From Candidatus Woesearchaeota archaeon (GTDB lineage: Archaea; Nanobdellota; Nanobdellia; Woesearchaeales; UBA11716): a stretch of DNA of 6,483 bases. The translations under genes and the position numbers were made by a program. Where the stretch lies: assembly GCA_013329175.1 (NCBI GenBank), contig DUKR01000010.1, positions 1 to 6,483 of the forward strand, given 5' to 3'. Below the pieces are notes generated by a model. That model worked only from the letters and a program-made list of their open reading frames with translations, had not been told where the DNA came from and did not search any database. Shown piece after piece: positions 1 through 3,907 of this stretch. Each line of letters starts with the position of its first letter. Positions within the stretch are counted from its first letter, which is position 1.

Positions 1-378
1 TATAGATAGTTGGTTCTCCATGATTTATGCCAGAAGCAGAGATGAAGTACTCAGGTTACAACAGAATAATGCAAAAAGTGAAGGACACTTTTTCTGAAAA
101 TGACCAATCTTGAGCTTGTCCTCAATATGCTTGCAGAGGTCACCACCACTGAATTCTCCAAAAAAGAAGGTCCAGAGACATTTCCTCAAAGCAAAAGATT
201 AGCAAGAAAAGGGGGAACTGTCGCTGGAAATGCAAGAAAAGACATCGAGAAGCAATTGGGGGAAAGCATTGTCACCTCAAAAAATGCCAAAGACAATATG
301 CTTGACTTATCTTCAAACAGCCTACCCAAATTAGAAAAAAAAACCAAAGAGGGGATAAGGGATAACAACAATCCATAA
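1..378 (+). pseudogene. C-terminal remnant of BRO/DinD-type phage antirepressor
   Basis: The readable part is the frame from 100 to 378, about 92 residues. It contains the segments NMLAEVTTTE, ARKGGTVAGNARKDIEKQ and SKNAKD, which I recognise from the C-terminal half of BRO-N/DinD-like antirepressor proteins found in archaeal and bacterial genomes and phages. Such proteins are normally over 200 residues and begin with a DNA-binding BRO-N domain, which is absent here. The ATG at 100 has no convincing ribosome site and falls inside the conserved block, so it is probably not a real start. Just upstream, frame 3 (about 30-99) reads KDTFSEN, which would fit the block expected immediately before MTNLEL. 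This suggests a one-base shift in the A-run at 97-100. Stops in all frames further upstream mean the gene is decayed or cut off. The family call rests on motif memory; that it is non-functional is an inference. Confidence 0.6.
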
Positions 379-390
379 ACCTTTCATACC

Positions 391-400
391 TGTTTTTTTC
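391..400 (+). terminator. T-run after the antirepressor remnant
   Basis: Seven consecutive T (393-399) begin 15 nt after the stop codon at 376-378. A T-rich tract on the coding strand is the usual archaeal intrinsic termination signal. There is no strong hairpin before it. Confidence 0.4.
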
Positions 401-523
401 CATACAATCCTAGTGTGTGCATGGTTTTCTTTTTTTACTTCCGATTAGGAATGAAAAATGAACCTCATACGTCCTTACGTTCCTTGTCCGTAGATTCCTG
501 TTTTGCCAACCTTTTCTTCTCTG

Positions 524-551
524 ATGCCTTCGGCATGGGGGGCAAGCCCCC
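524..551. repeat. Two adjacent perfect hairpins at the broken end of the IS110 remnant
   Basis: ATGCC (524-528) pairs with GGCAT (532-536) across a 3-nt loop. Directly beside it GGGGGC (538-543) pairs with GCCCCC (546-551) across AA; in practice it would form five GC pairs with a 4-nt loop. The second hairpin ends exactly where the last readable frame of the IS110 transposase hits its stop (551-553). Back-to-back hairpins like these occur at ends of some insertion sequences and could mark a deletion or insertion junction. The structure is seen directly; the role is unknown. Confidence 0.5.
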
Positions 552-1081
552 TAGTAGGAGGCAATCATCTGGTCAAGCTTCTCTAGTTTCTCCCGCCATT
601 TGCCTGTCCAGATGGATTGCTGATACTTCATCCCTTTTTTGAGTAGATGAATTTAATTCTGGTCTTGAGCATGGTGCGCTGCCTGATGAGGATACTCCTG
701 AACCGGATAAGATCCCGTTCCTCCCGCACCTCTTTTGGTGGTGCCCATGCTTGTGGGATGAGGTCGCAACGCAGAAGCTGTGCAAGTGTTTCAGAATCAA
801 TCTTGTCGGTCTTTCAGTTTCGCTGAGGCTATTGCCTTTACCCGCATGGGATTAGCAAGGCAGACGTCATACCCTTTGCTTTGCAAAAGGTCGTAAAAGT
901 CTTCCCAGATGCCGCAGCTTTCCATCACTATCCTGACTTTCTTAGGGAGAAGATTGCCCATGAATTGGCCAAAGGCTGCTTCTGTTGTGAGGAATCTGCC
1001 CTGCTGATGAACCTGGCCTTTGTTGTCCAATACGGTAGCATAGATGAAATCCTTATGGATGTCCAGTCCTGCATAGTACAT
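551..1081 (-). pseudogene. IS110-family transposase, frameshifted and lacking its C-terminal domain
   Basis: IS110 transposases are DEDD recombinases with an N-terminal RuvC-like domain and a C-terminal serine-containing Transposase_20 domain. The start at 1081 is backed by TGAGGTG at 1095-1089, 7 nt upstream. Frame one (1081 to about 815) reads GLDIHKD (Asp7) and VMESCGIWEDFYDLL (Glu54), then ANPMRVKAIASAKLK. The reading shifts at AAAG (814-811) into a second frame giving TDKIDSETLAQLL, which supplies the last two Asp of the DEDD set, and on to FIYSKK. A second shift, consistent with one A lost from the A6 run at 640-635, leads to a third frame reading GMKYQQSIWTGKW and stopping at 551-553. 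About 175 residues can be reconstructed against more than 300 for the family. The C-terminal domain is absent, so the element cannot encode its own active transposase. Both shifts sit at A-runs, so sequencing error is possible for them but not for the missing domain. Confidence 0.9.
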
Positions 1082-1114
1082 GGTGTTTCACCTCAGGTAT
1101 TGATTATTGAGTTT

Positions 1115-1295
1115 GGGAGAAAGGAGTTTCCTCCTCTCTTCCCGCACTCGTATTGCCGTCCAGCCATGCTGAAATCATAGCTTCTACTTGCTTTTTTCTG
1201 CAAATTACTGAGTAGTGGCATGGCGTTGCGACGGCAGCGTAGCCAAAGAATTCTCATACCATCGGACGAAATTTTCCCACACTATGTATGGGAAA
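1115..1295 (-). ncRNA. Candidate IS110 bridge RNA region (structured non-coding left flank)
   Basis: IS110-group elements carry a bridge RNA in the non-coding stretch upstream of the transposase, on the same strand; it pairs with target and donor DNA through loops. This flank holds several stems. In minus-strand order, TTTCCCA/TGGGAAA (1295-1289 with 1279-1273) forms a hairpin with a 9-nt loop. TGCCGTC/GACGGCA (1236-1230 with 1160-1154) encloses GCCATGC/GCATGGC (1224-1218 with 1169-1163), separated by an asymmetric internal loop. A weaker AGTAG/CTACT pairing (1215-1211 with 1188-1184) nests inside. A 12-bp stem with one bulged A and one G-U pair, 1143-1131 with 1126-1115, is capped by a GAAA tetraloop. 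The total of roughly 180 nt suits the known size. The stems are seen directly; calling it a bridge RNA is an inference from position and family. With the transposase broken it would be a relic unless served in trans. Confidence 0.4.
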
Positions 1296-1316
1296 CGAAC
1301 TTAACAGGGCTCCAGA

Positions 1317-1334
1317 TGAAAACAAAAAAGGCTC
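1317..1334 (-). terminator. Possible terminator for the minus-strand gene cluster
   Basis: On the minus strand, GAGCC is followed by six T, a G and four T (1334 to 1317), about 190 nt past the wHTH stop codon. Just before it lies a short CTTGC/GCAAG inverted repeat. T-rich tracts are typical of archaeal termination. The equivalent tract is conserved at the end of segment A. Confidence 0.4.
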
Positions 1335-1386
1335 TGGCTGCCGCTTGCTGGCAAGGGCATTTGTTGCAGCCATCGCCTCAGTATTA

Positions 1387-1448
1387 GAGCGCTGTGCGGG
1401 CCATTGCCTTAGGGCTTGAGCGCTGCACCATTGAGAGTTAAGGGGGAG
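1387..1448. repeat. Diverged tandem duplication, period 31 bp
   Basis: GAGCGCTG occurs at 1387-1394 and again at 1418-1425, exactly 31 bp apart. The parts beyond the core have diverged, although GGCAATGGC on the minus strand of one copy faces GGCGATGGC in the other. Segment A has only one copy of the equivalent stretch, so the duplication seems to have arisen in B after the two separated. Confidence 0.45.
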
Positions 1449-1521
1449 TGCGGGCAGCAGTGCACGGCGAGATTTTCATCTTCAATGTGTCGGCGAGCAT
1501 TTTGACAGGCATTATGCCCGC

Positions 1522-2067
1522 TTACCTGCTCTCCCACATCTCAATTACGTTATCAACGACACTATCAAGAAAACTCTTTTTGTAGGTGATGAGAAGATTG
1601 ATGACCTCCTGCGAATTGATGAGCAGAGAAAAGCGGGTCTTCCTGCCGTCCTTCTCTGATGCTATCGCCCCTGCATCCTCAAGCTTGCGCAGGTGCCATG
1701 AGACTGTTGACGGCGCAAGCTTCACTGATTTTGTTATCTCCTCATGGCTGCATCCGTGATGGGCAAGAAGGAACAGAAGAATGCTGCGCATGCTCCTCTG
1801 GCGCAGGATTGCCATAAGCTGCTTACTCTCAGCAGTGAACTCCATGGGAAAATACCGAAGTGAATGGCTATCCTTCTCAGACTTCAGAAGCCCTTGCCTG
1901 CACAGGTAGCCAAGATGGTACTGCACTGTTCCTGTAGGAAGCAGGCTTTTTCGTTCAATCTCCCTGAAATGAAGGCCAGCATGCTCCCTTACAAGGCGGT
2001 AGAGCCTTCGCCGTGCCTCAACCGAAAGCACCTGCTTTTCCTTATCAGTGAGGAACACGCCGCTCAT
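1522..2067 (-). CDS. Tandem winged-helix transcriptional regulator
   Basis: A 181-residue cytoplasmic DNA-binding protein with two winged helix-turn-helix domains. The first covers about residues 14-75, with recognition helix around PTGTVQYHLGYL (44-55). The second covers about 84-150, with recognition helix around APSTVSWHLRKLEDAG (118-133). The C-terminus (about 152-181: LLITYKKSFLD, then VVDNVIEMW) matches the tail of a common archaeal double-wHTH family, related to ArsR/MarR-type folds. No ligand or metal-binding cysteine cluster is visible, so the signal is unknown. The start is supported by GTGAGG at 2078-2073, 5 nt before the ATG. That ribosome site overlaps the stop codon of the upstream three-TM gene, 7 bp away, so the pair is translationally linked. 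In this family the regulator is often encoded beside, or fused to, a membrane protein. Its targets, perhaps including its own operon, are an inference. Confidence 0.88.
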   Translation of the reverse strand: MSGVFLTDKEKQVLSVEARRRLYRLVREHAGLHFREIERKSLLPTGTVQYHLGYLCRQGLLKSEKDSHSLRYFPMEFTAESKQLMAILRQRSMRSILLFLLAHHGCSHEEITKSVKLAPSTVSWHLRKLEDAGAIASEKDGRKTRFSLLINSQEVINLLITYKKSFLDSVVDNVIEMWESR

Positions 2068-2074
2068 CGTCGCC

Positions 2075-2446
2075 TCACTTCTTCATCACGCCATAGAAGA
2101 AGGCAGCAAGCATGGCAAAATCAAGGAGCGTGGTGATGAGGTCAATGTGGGGAAGCTCATCCATGAACAGCTCTGTCGCTATGAGAAAGCCCTTCACCGC
2201 AAAGAGGGCAAACGCCAGCACTATTGACAAGAGGCGCGTGCGCTGGGTGCGCCTGTAGGCAAGAAAGGTGATAGCACAAAGAGCTGCTGCCATGATGCCG
2301 CCACAGAGGTACATCAACTTCTCAAGCTCCATGCCAAACACCGCAAGGTCATCCCCCCTGCCGTCATCTGCCGCATGCGCAGGCAGCGGGAACTGCCCCA
2401 TGAGCAGCAGGACAACGGTCGAGAGCAGCAATGCTTTTGTTTTCAT
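2075..2446 (-). CDS. Small membrane protein with signal peptide and three TM segments
   Basis: Encodes 123 residues. The start at 2446 is chosen over an in-frame ATG at 2464 because GGAGG at 2459-2455 lies 8 nt before it and the protein then begins with a clean signal sequence: Met-Lys-Thr-Lys, a hydrophobic core at 5-16, and an AHA cleavage site at residues 23-25. Three hydrophobic segments follow at about 44-63, 72-91 and 101-120, with an Arg-rich loop (YRRTQRTR, 64-71) between the first two and an MKK end. No catalytic motif is visible. It is followed after 7 bp by the wHTH regulator. Small multi-TM proteins beside double-wHTH regulators are a recurring archaeal arrangement, so a role in relaying a membrane signal to the regulator is plausible but unproven. 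The membrane topology is well supported; the function is unknown. Confidence 0.8.
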   Translation of the reverse strand: MKTKALLLSTVVLLLMGQFPLPAHAADDGRGDDLAVFGMELEKLMYLCGGIMAAALCAITFLAYRRTQRTRLLSIVLAFALFAVKGFLIATELFMDELPHIDLITTLLDFAMLAAFFYGVMKK

Positions 2447-2499
2447 CTCACTTTCCTCCGTCAATCAGTAGAACAAACGACTATAGCTTGGTAATGGAT

Positions 2500-2513
2500 A
2501 AAAAAACAAAAAA
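2500..2513 (-). terminator. T-rich tract after the PepSY gene
   Basis: Read on the minus strand, six T, a G and seven T begin 26 nt after the PepSY stop codon. This is a good archaeal termination signal. The same T-rich block ends in TTTAT, 50-60 bp upstream of the ATG at 2446, so it could also serve as a weak TATA element for the next gene. A second candidate, CTATAG at 2481-2486, is closer than usual. Confidence 0.5.
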
Positions 2514-2539
2514 GAGTTACCATTAGCAGGCATAGGCGC

Positions 2540-3007
2540 TCAGTCGTCGTCATCCTCTTCGTACTCGATGTCAAGGAGATATCCTGTTTCAATACCGACA
2601 ATGACCTCAGCCTCCTTGCTGCCATCCCGGAATTCAATCTCGTACACCTGCTCTCCCCTAAAGCTTCCATTATCTATCTCCACAAAGGCATAATCTGAGC
2701 CTAGCCTTGCCTGTGCCTTCTGTATTGCATCTTGCTCAGAAATCGGACCGCCAGCCGAGCTTGTTGGTGATGAGCCAGCAACCGATGGGCTTGACCCTGA
2801 GGGTAGTGCGCCATCATCCTCAACTATTGTGCCAGATGTAATGGCAATCACCTGCTCCTTTGCAAGCGCTGGATTTGCCGATGCCGCCTGCGCTTCGCCG
2901 TCAAGTGAAGCTATGTATCCTATACCTGCAGCTGCCACAATGACTGAAAAGGCAAGGACTGCAACAAGCGACAGTATCAATACGGCCTTCTGTGCCTTCT
3001 TGTCCAT
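2540..3007 (-). CDS. Membrane-anchored PepSY-domain protein
   Basis: Encodes 155 residues. The start at 3007 is fixed by GGAGGTGGG at 3019-3011 and a TATA box further up. The same frame is open to 3298, but that part runs through the promoter and is not protein-like. Residues 8-34 form one hydrophobic anchor. A low-complexity Gly/Ser/Pro linker spans about 66-87. Residues 88-149 read as a PepSY domain: a helix starting ISEQDAIQKAQARL, then strands with VEIDNG, VYEIEFRDG and VIVGIETGYLLDIE. The protein ends in a very acidic tail (EYEEDDDD). PepSY domains occur in extracytoplasmic proteins, often linked to protease inhibition or cell-surface regulation. The N-terminal anchor plus linker implies that the domain lies outside the membrane. 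It is the first of three minus-strand genes. The domain call comes from pattern recognition and is fairly secure; the partner is unknown. Confidence 0.8.
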   Translation of the reverse strand: MDKKAQKAVLILSLVAVLAFSVIVAAAGIGYIASLDGEAQAASANPALAKEQVIAITSGTIVEDDGALPSGSSPSVAGSSPTSSAGGPISEQDAIQKAQARLGSDYAFVEIDNGSFRGEQVYEIEFRDGSKEAEVIVGIETGYLLDIEYEEDDDD

Positions 3008-3047
3008 GCTCCCACCTCCGGGATACCCTGCCTGAGTGCTGCTCTGC

Positions 3048-3057
3048 TTATAAATAT
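3048..3057 (-). promoter_or_regulatory. TATA box of the PepSY gene
   Basis: The minus strand reads ATATTTATAA here. With the usual archaeal spacing of about 26 nt, transcription would start near 3027, giving a leader of about 20 nt that contains the GGAGGTGGG ribosome site. The spacing fits a normal archaeal promoter with a short leader. Confidence 0.65.
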
Positions 3058-3104
3058 CCCATCGGTCAGGCATCGAAGGGTGATTTCCAAAAGGCGATGC
3101 GTAT

Positions 3105-3176
3105 AGATTGCGCGTTGCTGCATGCGTGCAGGAAGGGTTAAGACGCAATCTTAAGAAGCGGGGCTTTATACCCCGC
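3105..3176. repeat. Intergenic inverted repeats
   Basis: AGATTGCG (3105-3112) and CGCAATCT (3144-3151) form a perfect 8-bp stem that encloses a CTGCA/TGCAG hairpin (3118-3122 with 3127-3131). Directly after it, GCGGGG (3158-3163) pairs with CCCCGC (3171-3176) around a 7-nt loop. A further CTTTGC/GCAAAG hairpin lies at 3201-3217. The region codes for nothing I can recognise. It could be a small structured RNA, part of a mobile-element end, or a divergent regulatory region upstream of the PepSY promoter. Confidence 0.4.
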
Positions 3177-3239
3177 GACTTTGAAGTAAGAAAAACATTG
3201 CTTTGCGAGAAGCAAAGATGGTTTTGCAAAGCTTGCTGA

Positions 3240-3395
3240 AAGCGATGGGTAAACTCACCTATAAAAAACATCAAGGGGGACCCAAAAACAGTGGTCACTG
3301 TAATGGATTTTTACATGAAAGGAGTTAGCTACCGTTCGATTGCAGAGCATTTGAGGCAGATTTATGGGCATGAAGGTAACCCTTCACCATCATGA
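3240..3395 (+). pseudogene. N-terminal fragment of a DDE-type (IS6-like) transposase
   Basis: The frame from 3240 to the stop at 3393-3395 reads RWVNSPIKNIKGDPKTVVTV, then MDFYMKGVSYRSIAEHLRQIYG, then drifts into unrelated residues. This is the helix-turn-helix region found before the DDE catalytic core in archaeal IS6-like transposases (typical form: MDLYFKGLSLRKIxDHLxQFYG). Neither the DDE core nor a start codon with a ribosome site is present, so it is a remnant. The match is about 40 residues long and convincing for a transposase; the exact IS family is less certain. Confidence 0.65.
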
Positions 3396-3547
3396 AGCCT
3401 GCGACCCTGTCGCATGGCCAGAGACGCTAGTCTCGCTGCCTGCGGCCCTGCCTCTTTGCAGCTTTGACGGGCATCATTCCTTAGAAAAGGCATTCCCTAA
3501 AAGCTCATTGCCGATGGCTTCTTTCTCATCCGAGCCCTTTGTTTTTC

Positions 3548-3703
3548 TTTCATTCTTGTTTTGCAGCAATTGTTGATGATGAACATTCCGTTGTGCGCTG
3601 CAAAGCCGTCCATCCTTCAATCACGCAAGTAGCAGCGCACAACACTGCGGCAATGGCTGCAACACATGCCCTGCTGGCCAACTGAGGCTTTTTTGTTTAC
3701 CTC
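3548..3703 (+). pseudogene. Segment A: gene 3' end homologous to segment B, unknown family
   Basis: The frame around 3563-3683 reads AAIVDDEHSVVRCKAVHPSI, then TQVAAHNTAAMAATHALLAN, then a stop at 3681-3683, followed by a T-rich tract (3689-3698) that looks like a terminator. No start codon with a ribosome site lies upstream in this frame, so it appears to be the surviving C-terminal part of a gene. Homology to segment B on the other strand about 2.1 kb away supports the reading frame, since matching blocks share residues. Pairs of Cys and His (for example VRCKAVH) might bind metal, but I do not recognise the family. Confidence 0.4.
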
Positions 3704-3870
3704 GGAATGTGCAATGAGAGGATTGCCTGAAACAAAAGGGATGAAGTTATTCGTTGGCTGTGGGAGTGATGTGAGCTATGGCTAATGCATTTTTTTCTAA
3801 TGAGCTTTTGGGGGAATGCCAACCCCCACACGAGCCTGCCCCGTTCTTCTCAGATGAAGCCCAGGGTTGC
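3704..3870. other. Intergenic stretch with a GC hairpin, no gene seen
   Basis: No convincing coding frame. A T7 run at 3790-3796 could terminate plus-strand transcription. TGGGGG (3809-3814) pairs with CCCCCA (3823-3828) around an 8-nt loop. The block ends at the promoter of the large gene. Confidence 0.4.
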
Positions 3871-3876
3871 ACAATC

Positions 3877-3885
3877 TTTATATAT
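3877..3885 (+). promoter_or_regulatory. TATA box of the large NTase gene; leaderless transcript expected
   Basis: TTTATATAT is a near-ideal archaeal TATA box. A start site about 26 nt from its centre falls at or a few bases before the ATG at 3908. There is no purine-rich ribosome site before that ATG, which agrees with leaderless translation. Confidence 0.75.
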
Positions 3886-3907
3886 CATCTTATGATTTAC
3901 ACCAGCA

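Larger units (their letters stand above)
1305..1515 (-). pseudogene. Segment B: degenerate sequence homologous to segment A (3548-3703), unknown origin
   Basis: This lies between the wHTH stop and the IS110 flank and has no intact gene. On the minus strand, 1486-1457 can be read as IEDENLAVHC, which matches VDDEHSVVRC in segment A (22 of 30 bases, with some changes at third codon positions). Further on, 1382-1355 reads TEAMAATNA against TAAMAATHA (25 of 28 bases), and 1334-1315 matches a T-rich block in A (17 of 20). The blocks keep their order but the frame is broken between them, partly by a 31-bp tandem duplication. The pattern suggests that B is the decayed 3' end of a gene whose relative is A. 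I do not recognise the family. Confidence 0.5.

Noticed and set aside
881..1180. Plus-strand open frame across the IS110 gene
   Set aside because: Antisense of a clearly recognisable transposase; no domain of its own.
1864..2136. Plus-strand open frame over the wHTH start
   Set aside because: Shadow of the wHTH and three-TM genes, both of which have ribosome sites and clear folds.
3008..3298. N-terminal extension of the PepSY gene in the same open frame
   Set aside because: It crosses the TATA box and ribosome site of the real start at 3007 and reads as low-quality protein.
3364..3576. 70-residue plus-strand open frame after the transposase scrap
   Set aside because: No ribosome site, no recognisable motif, and its end overlaps segment A in a different frame from the one supported by homology to B.
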